In this document: positions 10,950 through 22,745 of the stretch, one piece after another
Numbering within the stretch: the stretch's first letter is position 1
How the letters are laid out: the number at the start of each line of letters is the position of its first letter
Assembly (NCBI GenBank): GCA_023974075.1
Contig: CM043808.1
Span: forward strand, 25,489,578-25,553,577
Length of the DNA stretch: 64,000 nucleotides
Direction: 5' to 3'
Source of the DNA: Chaenocephalus aceratus
Taxonomy: Eukaryota; Chordata; Actinopteri; Perciformes; Channichthyidae
Made by a program: the position numbers and the translations under genes
Notes under the pieces: model-generated
What the model was told of the DNA's origin: nothing
What the model saw: only the letters and a program-made list of their open reading frames with translations
Database searches by the model: none

Positions 10950-11963
10950 GCAATCTGATTGGTTCTTAGCCGTGATATACTGAGCGTATACCACGGGTAG
11001 AATTGTAAATTACTTTTCACAACAAGTCAGTATCCCTCCGCGTCTGAGAAAAACAGTATACCGTTGGGTTGAAAAGCAAACTGCCTGCAGTTTGCTTTTC
11101 ATACTGGAACAAGAAAGCAGCGGAGAAGTAACGGGGCAGAAACCCTCCTTTTTACGTAGCGGTCCAGACATACACATCAAACGGCAAAACATATTCAGTG
11201 TGCAGTTCCTTTGCCATCAGGGCAGGGATATCTAGATATTTTCCAAGGTTTGACATCATGAGTTGAGCTACTTTTAAAGCAAGCAACGATGTTTTCAAAT
11301 CTGTAATCAAAGAGGTCTATAAATATATTTACATTTCTTCCGTTACGAAACAAATTTACAAAGCATAAAATGGAAACATTTAAGATTAACTTCGACCTCC
11401 GGGGGGGTTTTACTATGGAGGAGTGGATTGAGGAGTGCCTATCTCCAGAAAGCACCTAAACGACGACATGCAGAGCTACGTGAAGAGCAGGTAGTCCAGC
11501 TGGAAAAGTACCACCATTCAAAAGCTTTCTGATGCGGGTCTTGAAACAAAGCAGAGAAATTATGACCGTTTGTGGCCACAGGTGCGAAAGCTCTCGAGCT
11601 ACTGGAAGCCAAATCTCGGGGACCGGAGAAAGTGGAGCAATATTCTCACCACGCCGAGCAACAGCCTTGAACAACCTCAACAAGTAACCACGTAAGCCAT
11701 TATACTGATGCTGGACAGTTTTTCAGTGGGTGCAACATACAAATGAATGTAAATAAATAGCCAAATAATGTATCAACGCTCTCTGTCTAATATGTTCGCT
11801 TGCTGTTAGTGTTGTTGCATAGCAACCACCTCGCACTATGTTTGGCGCAGAAGGCAACGGAGGGACTATTTTATTTTGAACATCATTATTTACTAATAAA
11901 AACTATTTAAATTAGAGTGTGTATTTTTTTTTCATATTGCCACACTTGGTAACCGTTTTATAA
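10950..11963 (+). mobile_element. Decayed DNA element with palindromic motif and short broken reading frame
   Basis: Starts near a short palindrome (ccgtgatatac ... gtataccacgg, about 10971-10997) that shares its core with the larger palindrome at 11964-12110. Between them, on the plus strand, a broken frame around 11369-11690 reads METFKINFDL and, after a shift, MEEWIEECLSPES, ending in stops. I do not recognise a family. The shared palindromic motif suggests the whole 10950-12110 stretch is one degraded transposon. Confidence 0.45.
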
Positions 11964-12110
11964 AAGCAATAGCTCACTTCAGGCCGTGATATATGCTCAT
12001 TATATCACAGCTAAGGGGGTTGTCGACCCTCCGCTTCGCGTCGGGCCGAACCACGCCAATTAGCTGTGATATAATGAGCATATACCACGGCCTGTCGTGA
12101 GCTATTGCTT
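11964..12110. repeat. Long palindrome, arms about 50 bp
   Basis: The left arm aagcaatagctcac ... ggccgtgatatatgctcatt is mirrored on the right by aatgagcatataccacggcc ... gtgagctattgctt. The central loop (about 40 nt) is GC-rich and includes gaccctccgcttcgcgtcgg. Each arm also contains a smaller palindrome (gtgatata...tatatcac), so it could form a branched hairpin. It ends immediately before the LINE reverse transcriptase at 12111. Confidence 0.8.
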
Positions 12111-13082
12111 AAATATATTGACCTTTCCAAAGCGTTTGACACCGTTGATCATCGCATTTTAAAGCAGAGGCTACTCAGTATTGGCATATCCAGCCTTGCA
12201 GTGGGGTGGTTTGTGAACTACCTCTCTGAAAGGTCCCAATGTGTTCATTTTGATGGACTGTCTTCTGAGTGGTTACACATTTCTAATGGTGTACCACAAG
12301 GTTCTGTTTTAGGACCACTTTTATTCTCCATATATATCAACAGTTTAGGTGATAATGTGGATGAAGCTACTTTACATTTTTATGCGGATGATACTGTAAT
12401 GTATTGTGCAGGTCCCTCCATTAAAGACGCTGTTGTTAAATTACAGGCTGTTTTTAACACTATTCAGACTCAGTTCTCTGAATTAAAGCTTCTTTTAAAT
12501 GTGGATAAAACCAAGGTAATGCTCTTTTCAAAAGCAAAAAAGACACCAGAGCCTGTTTTTGATATTGTAACTACGCAAGGAACAAAACTTGAAGTTGTTG
12601 CCTGTTACAAATACCTTGGTATCTGGCTTGATGATTGTCTTACTTTTAAACTTCAGGTCACTAATCTGCTTAAAAAGCTGAGGGTTTGGCGAGGTTTCTT
12701 CTACAGGAACAAGTCCTGTTTCTCATTTGAAGCCAGGAAAAGGCTAGTCACTGTGACCTTTTTACCTGTGCTGGACTATGGTGATTTGATATATATGAAT
12801 GCACCTGCCCATTGCCTGGAAAAGTTAGATGCTGCGTATCACAGTGCTCTGAGATTTGTTACTAACTGTAAAGCACTTACTCATCACTGTACCCTGTATG
12901 CCAAGGCAGGTCTGCCTTCACTAACTGTACGGAGGCTCAGTCATTGGTACAAGTTCATTTATAAAGCCATGTTGGGTGAAATACCTTTTTATATCTGCTC
13001 TCTGATCTCTCGACGAATTGAAAGTACGTATTGCCTGAGATCTCGTGATGTTGTTTTATTAAATGTGCCAAGTGCTAGGACA
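12111..13082 (+). mobile_element. Truncated CR1/L2-like LINE, reverse transcriptase
   Basis: One open frame of over 300 codons covers most of an RT domain of the jockey/CR1/L2 superfamily. It shows DLSKAFDTVDH near the start, NGVPQGSVLGPLLF, the catalytic palm FYADDTVMY (about 12385) and YKYLGIWLDD, then a C-terminal region (LDYGDLIY, LRFVTNCK). The 5' endonuclease is missing, because the frame starts inside the RT just after the palindrome. The 3' end is cut at about 13082, where the sequence switches to L1. It is unusually open for a fossil, so the insertion may be fairly recent. Confidence 0.85.
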
Positions 13083-13581
13083 TCCGTTTCCGGGTTGCTG
13101 CCGGAGGACCTGGGAGTCTGGGACGCGAACATTTGAGAAATGACAACCGGCTGCCCTCCCCGACAGGCGCAAGGACGCGAGGGCCCGCTCATCACTGCGA
13201 CCGCAGTTTTAATTTAATTTATTTTTTCTATTGCTTTGTTTCCCTCTATGTCTCTTTCGGGGTGGTGCTTCATAGTCAGTTCTCTCTTTATAGAAAGTCC
13301 TCAGTAAATGTCCACCAATACTAGCAATTTAGGAATCGCTCATACTGGCTCACCAGTGAAGTTTGTAAGCTGGAACATTAAAGGTAGAGATCCAGGGTAT
13401 TTGCTCATCTGAAACGACTTAATGCAGACATAATGTTTCTACAAGAAACCCATATGCGCTCCACAGACCAGGTCAGGCTTAAGTGTCCATGGGTTTCTGA
13501 GGTGTTCCATTCAAACTTCAACTCTAAGTCCAGAGGGGTTGCCATTTTAATTGGTAAGTCTGTTAATTTCACATCTTCCAA

Positions 13582-14322
13582 GTGTATAGCGATGACAATG
13601 GTAGATATTTAATTATCTCAGGCACACTGTTTCATGTTCCTGTATCGTTAGTCAATATTTATGCCCCAAATTTTGATAACCCACACTTCATGAACAAGCT
13701 TTTTGAATGTCTTCCGTCACTGCATAATAACCTGCTTATATTTGGAGGGGATATGAACCTCGTTGTCGATCCCAGTCTAGATCATTCTTCTCCTAAAACG
13801 CTGACCGCATCACTCATGTCAAAAACTCTTTCTGATTTCATGTCCAAGAACGGCTGCGTTGACCCCTGGAGATTCTATAACCCCCGCATTAAGGAATATT
13901 GCTTCTTTTCTCATATTCACAAATCCTTTTCTCGAATTGATTATTTCTTCATCGATGCCAAACTTATTACCAAAGTGTCGTCAGTTAAATATCACCCTAT
14001 TGTAATTTCCGACCACGCTCCTCTTTCTCTGGATATTTGGATTTCACCGGATATTTGGATTTCACCACAACCACGATACTCAACGCCGTGGAGATTTAAT
14101 ACTTTGCTGTTGTCAGATGACAAATGTAATACATTTATTGCAATTTCAATTGATAATTTTATTACAAACAATCAAAACGACAATGAACCCATCTCTTGTT
14201 CTCTGCTGTGGGAATCATTAAAAGCCTACCTACGGGGCCAAATCATCTCTTATTCTGCGCAGTTAAATAAAACTCGTTCTGCCAAAATTAATGATATATC
14301 GTGCAAGATAAAAAAAAAATAG
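13582..14322 (+). pseudogene. L1 endonuclease segment
   Basis: 246-codon open frame containing the exonuclease-endonuclease-phosphatase fold of the L1 copy: NIYAPN, the catalytic-loop GGDMNLV, RIDYFFID and SDHAPLSLD. The first motifs (WNIKG, QETHM) lie upstream at 13366-13455 in another frame, so the domain is frameshifted near 13400. Confidence 0.8.
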
Positions 14323-15536
14323 ATCAGCAATTAGCCATTTGTCTCTCTCCCAATTTACACAAAGATCGAGTTGAATTACAGACGGAATTTGATCTCATAA
14401 CTACTGATGCAGAGCGCCTTCTTTTACGCTCACGTTCAACGTATTATGAGCATGGTGATAAGGCGAGCCGCCTTTTGGCCCACCAATTGCATCGTCAGGC
14501 AGCCTCACGTTTACTCCTCCAGATAAAAGATTCATCAGGCACGGTGCATACCGATCCTAGTACCATTAACTCAGTCTATGGCTCATTCTATTCTTTTCTA
14601 TACAAGTCTGAATCGCCATCCGACACTTCTGAGATGGGCGCTTTCTTTGACAATCTCAATTTCCCTACTATAGGTCCTGGTGTTTCAAAAGAACTTGATT
14701 CTCCATTAACCTCAGATGAGATCTCCCTCGCTATAAATAACATTTACTATTTACTTACTGTACTGAGTACATTTGGGCTGGGTCATATATTTATTTCATG
14801 GATACGCCTTCTTTATACATCCCCACAAGCTAGTATTTCCACTAATGGCATTCAATCTCCTTATATTACTTTATCCAGAGGAACCCATCAGGGATGTCCA
14901 CTATCTCCTTTGCTTTTTGCGTTAGCCATAGAGCCTTTGTCAATATATCTGAGGACCTCAAACACTTTCACTGGGATATCGCGGCTGGGGATGGAATTTA
15001 AATTGTCCCTGTACGCGGATGATTTATTGTTGTATGTCTCAAGCTCCAGTAACTCTATACCAGCAATTGTATCTTTTCTTTACGAAATTTGGTTCATTCT
15101 CAGGTTACAAAGTGAATATTTCCAAAAGGAATGTTATCCTGTTAACGCTCTGGCATCACAATTGAACAAGTCCGATGTCCCCTTCAGATTGAGCCCCTCT
15201 GGCTTTATGTATCTAGGTATCAATGTAACAAGAACACTAAGTTCCCTTTTCGCTGCCAATATCTCCCCTTTAATGTCTAAAATCAAGTCAGACCTTCAAG
15301 GATGGAAGAGTTTACCTCTGTCGCTTATAGGTAAAATTAACACGGTTAAAATGAACATTCTTCCTAAGTACCTATTTATTTTCCAACGTCTCCCCCTATT
15401 GCTACGTAAAAAAAATTTTAAGACTCTTGATCAGATTATTTCTGGCTTTTTATGGAATGGAAAGGCACCCATAAGTAAATCTACTACTACTACCAATTTA
15501 GGAGGCATTTTAAGTTTACTTCTGCATCCACTTTAG
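14301..15536 (+). pseudogene. L1 reverse-transcriptase segment lacking the early palm motifs
   Basis: 411-codon open frame. The pre-RT linker runs to SLAINN and jumps straight to a WEYLF-type helix relic (YLLTVLSTFGLGHIF), omitting the PGPDG, LLNVD and SLDAEKAFD blocks expected between them. It then continues with GCPLSPLLFA, YADDLLLY and GWKSLPLSLIGKINTVKMNILPK. The reading frame survives the deletion, but the enzyme would lack its first catalytic aspartate. Confidence 0.8.
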
Positions 15537-16417
15537 CTCCCTTATGCCTTAGCTGACCCCACTTTCTCTGTATGGCATGAGAAGGGCCTGAGGACTTTAT
15601 AAGGATAATACCTTTCGTAGTTTTACTGATATATCAAGGACATTTGAAATCCCAACATCTCACCTTTTTCGTTATTTCCAAATTAGACACTGTACCAAAT
15701 CCCTGTTTCCATCCTTTCCCTTTCCACCCCCTAATCAAATATGGGATGAGTTTCTTTGTTCCGATCCCTTTCAAAAGTCACTTATTTCAAAAATATATAA
15801 CAAACTCCTGACCGATGACAGCTCACACACATACCACTAACATCAAGGCTGCCTGGGAGGCTGAGCTAGGTGTGAGCTTGGGTGATCACTGGTGGGACAC
15901 TGCTCTTAACAGGATTCATACGAGTTCATCCTGTGCTCGTCTCACTCTCATACAGTTCAAGGTGCTGTACAGGGTTCATTTCTCAAAGGCACGATTGTCA
16001 CAAATATATCCCACTGTTATTGACATCTGTGACAAATGTCAAGCCTCTCCCTGCAACCTATCCCATATGTTCTTCTCCTGCATTAGTGTTTTCCTTTTGG
16101 CAGAAGTTTTGAGGATATCTCAAAAATACTCACTGTGAAAGTCTGTCCCCATATTGCCATATTTGGGTGCCCAGAAGATAACGGATACAACTCGGGGCAA
16201 TTTGATATTCTGGCGTTATTGGCAAGATGACTTATTCACTGGAAATCCAAAAAAGCAGTACATACTACATTTAAAGATATGTGATTTGGAATGGAGAATC
16301 AGTTAGGATCCTCCCCATAACCATAGAAAACACAACTATAGATGAAAAAAATCTCCAATATTCCCAAGTAAATACTATAAGCGTGAATTATTTTTAAATA
16401 TTTTATTAGGACTTTGT

Positions 16418-16510
16418 TTAGGAGCGCATTATAATGATTGGTCCCGAAGTCACGCTTTTGAAACCAGGGTCATCTGAAACGGCAAGTTTTTGACCTGTGG
16501 GAGAAAAAAG

Positions 16511-16547
<37 letters not shown>

Positions 16548-19500
16548 TAGCCACTTTATTCAAAAGCCATCGTCACATTTGATAATTTCAGCCAACACGT
16601 GTAAACCTTATTGTACATTACTGGATAATGAAATCAGCATGTATGAGAGCATACCCTTCATCGTGTTGTCCTGGTCTGAACACTGCACATCCACTGGATT
16701 TCTAACATCACAGATGACCACCTCACAGTGGACAAAGACCTACAAGATATGAACAGATTTAAGGGTTGTTATAGACGGCGTACTTTTGTTTTGCAAAATC
16801 TGAACATCAAAAAATAAAAAACAAGACCATTTATTCTTATGACTGATAGTACCTGGCGGTTCAAGTTATCCTTGTCTTCAGCAAAGGCAAACATAGGGAC
16901 CTCAAACCGCTTGAAGTTGGAAGGATAATGAACTCTGCCCTTAGGCAAAACAGAGTGGAAGATCACTGGGTGCGGGTCCCTTGAGTTTGCACAACTGATG
17001 GAAAAAATAAAAATATTTTATTTGGGTAAAGATGTCCTAAAGTCTGCAACATTAGCACCCTATGATTTTTAAACCATCCCTTTTGTACAGTTTGACAAAC
17101 AGTTCATTGGGACAAGAAAAAAATATATATATACACAAGTTACCCGTTAACAATGAGGTCCCATTGAGGGAGGGACATCTTGTCCTCCTCCAGCGTCGCC
17201 CAGCAGTGCGCCAGCTCAAGAGATACTTTAGGGTTGTAAGATCCCATCAGTTCCACCTCGAAATACAGTGGCTGTTGTAGGTACTTTGTGATGGGATCGT
17301 CCTCTACGCGGTGAAACGCACTGTAGGAGTCGTCTGAAGTGAAGCAGAACATGTTGGCCCGAATTATTAAGGATTCAGACAGGAATAGAAACATTAAGTT
17401 ACATAATGCAGAAGAGTTTAACTTGGATGTAGTCAACATCCCAGGTGCCAACTCAGTTCATTGGTTTAAAGAATAACTTTATGAAAAAAAAACATTCCAA
17501 TTACTTAAAGTAACTACATTCATATGAACTGTCTCCAAGTTACCCAAAATCCTGCATTTTGAGAGAAAGTGTTATCCTGTCTCTTTGCATTAAGCTTTTT
17601 CAACGTGTTGACATGATAGAACTCTTATTTCCCCCCAGTTTCTAGCTTTGGGAGGACTTCAAAGACTTCAAAAATAAATCTAATCCTTGGCAAGCATGCG
17701 AGAAAAAGAAATAAAAACACACAAGGCCTGAAGAACTTTCTTTACCCAAAGCAACTCTCATTTCAACCTGCATCTCGCCTCGTGCATCGTCAGCGTACGG
17801 TTCACTCCTGCGAGGTCGGCTGTTGAAGCCCATAGCCTGGTTTGTGTTGATGTCATAGTAACACAACACCTTAAGCCTGAAAGAAGAAAACTCTTAAGGG
17901 GGGACACTTATAACTGTTAAATTGTTACCCATTGGCACCGGTAACATCTGGGATTGCACCATAGAAGGCTTTATGGCGTACCAGTTGACTTCCGATAAGG
18001 AAAATACCATTTAAGAGTCTTTAAAGTTCTAAGTTTTGTCACGTGGTTAGCCTACAAAGTCCCTGCATTTGTTTTAAAGTTGGCGTCAGACTGTCAGTTT
18101 ACATAATGGTGAATATGAATGTTTACGGCTACAAATAACTGATTTTTGAAATGTATTTTTTTGAAGTTTTCCCATCGAGTTACAAATATGGTTTTTGTAA
18201 CTGAAAATTGGCCGCCTTTAACCGTTTTGCTCCAAAAACATGCAACTGTGAATAATGTCCAAGATGAGAATTTTTCTTTTCTGACCAAAAGTCTAAAACC
18301 CAATGACCTGAAGTTTATCTTGTTAAGACAAACAGAAAGCATTAAAAAGCTGACATTTACAAAACCGGAAGCACTTTGTTAATTAATCTTCCATGTCAGT
18401 TTTCAAACAGCTTTGATAATAGATTAATCATCCAACCTTCAGCTTGGTGATTCTAAGTCTCGAGATACTCACTCAAACTCCGGCTCCTTTGACTGTGACA
18501 GCTTTCCCAATTCAAGTTCATCTGTGATGGAGATTTCATTCTCATACAGCATCATATTGGGCAAAAACTAAGAAAAGACAAATTGAAAGAAGTCGTTTCT
18601 CAGTTTTAATCCTACCGCAATCAGCAAGCTGTTCAGCAGCATGCTTTACCTTTCTGGTCGTCCCACAGGAGTTTGCAGTGAAGACAAAATAAGCGTACTG
18701 GTCGTTGCTGTATGTGGGACCACAGGCGGGGTCTCTGAGGGTGAGCCGTCGGGGGTTCAGACTGGGAACAGACTCCAGGGTTATAGCCATAGCCGTGATG
18801 GTCCCATTAGGGAAACACTCTGAAAAAGACGATCAGACATTTGTATGCATTGGAGATTCAAGCCTACATAAGAAAACGTATTCTCTTTAACAAACCAATC
18901 AGCTTTGTGACGAAGTTGCAAGCCAAGGAGAAGTCTTGGATAGTTGTGTTGGTCTTCGGATATCTCAGAGTCACATCCAGTCTGCTCTTGATGGATGACG
19001 ACGCAACAGCCTGAGAAGTTTTCAGAAACAATACATTATGATTTATAGAGGACTATCATCTTGACAAATGTTGCTAAATCCCTGCACATTTAAAACTTTG
19101 GTTAAGAGTCATACCTCGACCGTAGCATCAGCTGCAGAAGATGGTACAATCAAACTGAAATGTGTGTCGTTCCCCATGATGCCGTACTGCTGAGCCAGGC
19201 TCTCGTTCAGCATTCGTTTTCCCATTATGGTCTGAAAGTTGAATCCTTTGGTCCCGTATTTCACGAGGACATAGAAATTCTTATCATCACAGCTACCTGA
19301 GATAGAGGGAGGAGCTACAGAGGGAGGAGCTACAGACGGAGGAGCTACAGACCGAGGATCTGCAGAGGGAGGAAAATACTTTGAAACAACTGTGCTCGTT
19401 TTGTTATGAATTCCTCTTATCCATGGGTACAGACCTATGTCTTCCAGTTTAGCTCTCAGATAAGCAGTGGCAGTAAATGGAGCATGCTTTGGCAGGACCA

Positions 19501-22500
19501 GGAAGCCAAAGGTCAGATAAAGGGTGTAAATTGTAACCCCCATTTCTTTCTGTTGGGAGAAACAGATAGTTATTAGCTGACAAAAGAAAAAAAGAAACGC
19601 ATTTCCCACGTTGAGTGTAAGGCTCACCATTTGTCCTACGACACGGTCCGTGAAGGGCACTTCAACAGTATAGACCTTGGAGCAACCGTTAGGGGACATG
19701 TTGTCAAAGACTTTAAAGCCTCTGGCAAAGCAGTCGGCCAAGGACAAAACCTCATAGGGGGACCTGATGTTCTTTAGCATTACATCAAAGCCCACCGGCC
19801 CAATCAACGCCTTAAACATCATCTCCTTGGGAACAGTGGCTGTAGGTCAAAAATGAAGAAATGAAGGCAGGTTGCAATTTATGTAAAAAAAGTAGCATGA
19901 GTACCAAGATAATATGACTCACCGTCAATGACTTGTGGAGGTTGAAGCTGCAGGGGGGTCTCGACGGGGAGGAAGACTTTGTATCTCGTGTCCTCATTAG
20001 TGTCGTCTTCAGTCCAGAGCAACTCGAGCATCAGCTCAATCATATAAGAAGTGAAGTACTGACCATCCTGGACATGACTCTGCATAAACAAACATCCTGA
20101 GTAAGGCCTTTCCTGAATAACATCATCATCTACAGATTAAAATAAAAAGGGAAATTTGTCTAGCAATGAAGCACTAGATGTTGCAACAGACAAACATACT
20201 CAAACGATCCGTTTACATTTGTTTTGTACATACCAACAGGATTTCAGTAGTGTTATCTTCCATGAAACAACAAAGTGTGAATGCTTGTTAAACTGTCTCT
20301 AAAGTCTAAAATGACTTTAATGTACCATTTAACTACGCCGATTTCTCCACTGTTGTGAGAAATTCTTTAGATCCAAGAAATATAAACATCTACATTTTGC
20401 CCTTTTGTAGTATTTCAGGGTTGTTTTTTTGCATAGCTGCATGACTAAAACGACCTCGTCAATTTATGGACTAAATTGTTTTATCTAACCTTGATGTGGC
20501 AACCAGCAGCCCCAATAGGAATTTCAACAATGACGTAAAGGTCATCGAGAGTCAGGGAATAGTTTCTGGCCGACATCTCTGTAGCTTCAAGCTTCCTCCC
20601 ATTGACGCCCATGTTCACCTCCAACAGTCTGAAGTGTTTCGGGCAAATCAGAGGGGCAATGCGCCTCGGCAGGAACCAGCGGATTGAGGTTTCAGTAAAG
20701 AAAACCCCACCTGTACACCAACAAAATATATATACAGCACTTAGGGTCTAACATGGAACGTTTTAAGGAAAAGGGCTAACATTTCAAAAATAGTGAAATC
20801 ATCAAAACATTTTGACTGAACAAATGGTTAATCCTTCGTATTTTATTTAAAAAATCTGAAAAAGGAGAATTCAAATTATGAATTTAGCAGCTTTACAGCG
20901 ACAAACAGTAACACATCCTTAAAGTATCATTTAAATAAATAAAGCACTTCTTCGTAGATAAAAATTCTGGTGGTGAAGATATTTTTGGCTCCATTTTTAG
21001 AAAAGTTTGATATTAAAAAAATGCTGGAATCAGAAATAATAGTGGCAGATGTTTTTTTTAATTCCCGACAGTAAAAAGTGTCCCAAATTCCCAGTGAAAA
21101 ACACTAGAAGACATGACATCAGTGAGTCTCTTTACATTACCCTGAGCTTGAGGACAAGCGGCTCCTGCATAAAGTTGAGTCGTCAGCTTCGTCTTCTCAA
21201 ATATAATCGAGGTGCTGAGCACAGTCATCGGCACACCTGCTACCTGTGGGGGGAGATTACACAACATGTGGATGTAAATGCGTACCGTGGTAACATAATA
21301 ATTTCCCTCCTAAAAATATGGGGGGTTATAAATAAGAACTCACTGATTTAAGAGTGCCAACTAGATTCCAGACAAAGTAATCCATCGGATTACATTATTA
21401 TATCTGGCTGTAAGTGTAAGCAAGTACCTAATGGGCTGCAAGTGATTCAACAAGTCTGCCTGAGGGGAAAGATATCAAGTGAGAGTTGTTTGAATCTCAG
21501 TGAACTGCAATCCACTTACATCCTTGGTGTATGTTTCACGTGAAGGATTTGGGCTTCGCAGAACCAGCCTGGTAAGAGTGCTTGAGATCCCATAACCATT
21601 TCTCTGGGCTTCGTCCACCTGCATGACCCTCTCCTCAGGAGTGAGGAACACCACTGTGGCGATTCTGAAGCCTGCGTCCATGGGCTGCTGTGAGGTAAAT
21701 ATCAAGACATTACATACAAGATGTTTCTAGAATAAGAAAAGAAGAAAAAAAAGGCAAAATTAGCCAATCTTACCTCAGCAGCTTTTCGGGGATCTGAGTA
21801 AGGGTATGCAGGCAGGGTATAATCATTTGGAGCTGCTTTTTTCACAGACACCTAGAAATGAGGCCACTCCATAAGTGATAATCAATCTCTGCAGTGACAT
21901 GAAATGTACCGGCCTTGACACTCATACGAGGCATCAGGCCACTAATCATCTAGACGGGAACATGCCATGCTGCGTTCACTTGCCTCCATGTAGTTGGGTT
22001 TACAGATAATTTCCCGGGAGGCCCAGGAAGAGTAGTAGCAAGTTTCTTCCACCAGGTAAAACTTGTCTACCACATTGTCAGATTGTAGCCGCAGACCTAG
22101 TTTTGTTGTGAATGCTTTATCGTCCTAAAAACACATGGAAACAAGTCTCAAAATAAATTGCCACGTCAAAAGAAACATTTGGTGCTGCGTCACAAAATAG
22201 CATTCAGTCGTTTTTACCACATTTCGAGCAAAACAGTTTTGGACGGAGGCATAAATCACAGCGTTTCCCAGGTGGTCTTTCTTGATGGTGAAGCCACACT
22301 TAGAAGATAAACTTGGCGTGAGGATGATTGAAGAGTTATCTGAGGAAACAAACAAGAAAAGTTTGAATTAAAAGTTAGATTAAGTTAAGAAAAAGCAATA
22401 CACTTGAAATGTCAGCTTACTTATGACAGCGGACACTTCAAGAAAACTTCCTCCAAGTCGACTGACATCCACACGCAGCAAGTTTCCAAGGCATTTAGAG

Positions 22501-22745
22501 TTTATCTCTGGGATTAAACATTTATATTAGATAGCAGCACACAAGTGTTGAACAATATCACAAAATGACAAAAACGTACTTATTGGGGGCTTATTTTGTG
22601 CCTCAATGTTAACAACTGCTACAAGGAGAATGAACCACCTGAAAAAGATTGAATATGTTTTAAATGTATAAAGAAAAATAAACCTTAATTTAAAATATAT
22701 ACATAAAAAAAAAACTACAAACCCCAATCCAACTAAACAACCCAT
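16418..22745 (-). CDS. zpax: ZPAX-like egg envelope glycoprotein, gene 2 (intact)
   Basis: Tandem paralogue of the gene at 7333-2518. Exons: 22745-22723, 22638-22580, 22507-22421, 22339-22218, 22124-21984, 21851-21774, 21687-21520, 21243-21141, 20710-20490, 20079-19923, 19839-19628, 19549-19435, 19359-19115, 19010-18896, 18819-18650, 18567-18473, 17876-17746, 17333-17144, 16994-16853, 16739-16655, 16494-16418. The total is 2736 nt, about 911 residues plus stop, with no internal stop. Exons 10, 14, 15, 17, 18 and 19 have the same lengths as in gene 1 (157, 115, 170, 131, 190, 142 nt). The signal peptide is MGCLVGLGWFILLVAVVNIEAQ split over exons 1-2. ZP-N starts in exon 15 (ECFPNGTI, about residue 616) and ZP-C follows (QPLYFEVELM, HCWATL). 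Intron 5 has a GC donor. Exon 13 starts with PRS, then VAPPS repeats. AATAAA lies at 16407-16402. I chose the ATG at 22745 because upstream in-frame sequence has no ATG. Confidence 0.87.
16505..16548. repeat. (AT)n microsatellite in the last intron of ZP gene 2
   Basis: An AT run begins within about 20 nt of the terminal-exon acceptor (cccacag at 16501-16495). Length variation could affect the branch-point region. Confidence 0.9.
19298..19359 (-). repeat. 15-bp coding minisatellite in exon 13 of ZP gene 2
   Basis: Imperfect tandem copies of gaggagctacagagg encode Ser-Val-Ala-Pro-Pro repeats between the acceptor and the SGSCDDKNF motif. Gene 1 has LPIMAGTCDQNQF at this position with no repeat, so the Pro-rich linker is specific to gene 2. 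Confidence 0.85.
21774..21984 (-). other. GC-AG intron 5 region of ZP gene 2
   Basis: Exon 5 ends CATGGAG and is followed by gcaagt; exon 6 starts after ttctag at 21851. Joining gives NYMEVSVKK, matching NYMEVSHHM of gene 1, whose equivalent donor is a normal GT (gtaggtc). The donor has therefore changed GT to GC in one paralogue. Confidence 0.8.

Larger units (their letters stand above)
13083..16330 (+). mobile_element. L1-like LINE ORF2, internally deleted
   Basis: Endonuclease and reverse transcriptase of an L1/Tx1-group LINE. The apurinic endonuclease spans about 13358-14070: VSWNIKG, LQETHMR, VNIYAPN, GGDMNLV, RIDYFF, SDHAPLS. Linker and RT follow in a second frame from 14301, with SRGTHQGCPLSPLLFAL and LYADDLLLYV (about 15013-15042). 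A C-terminal cysteine segment (CDKCQASPCNLSHMF) lies near 16030-16080. Frameshifts occur at about 13400, 14310, 15540 and 16130. The early RT motifs are deleted in frame at about 14745. A direct duplication encoding DIWISP twice lies at about 14032-14068. No ORF1 is visible. The 3' end is adjacent to the terminal exon of ZP gene 2. Confidence 0.85.
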
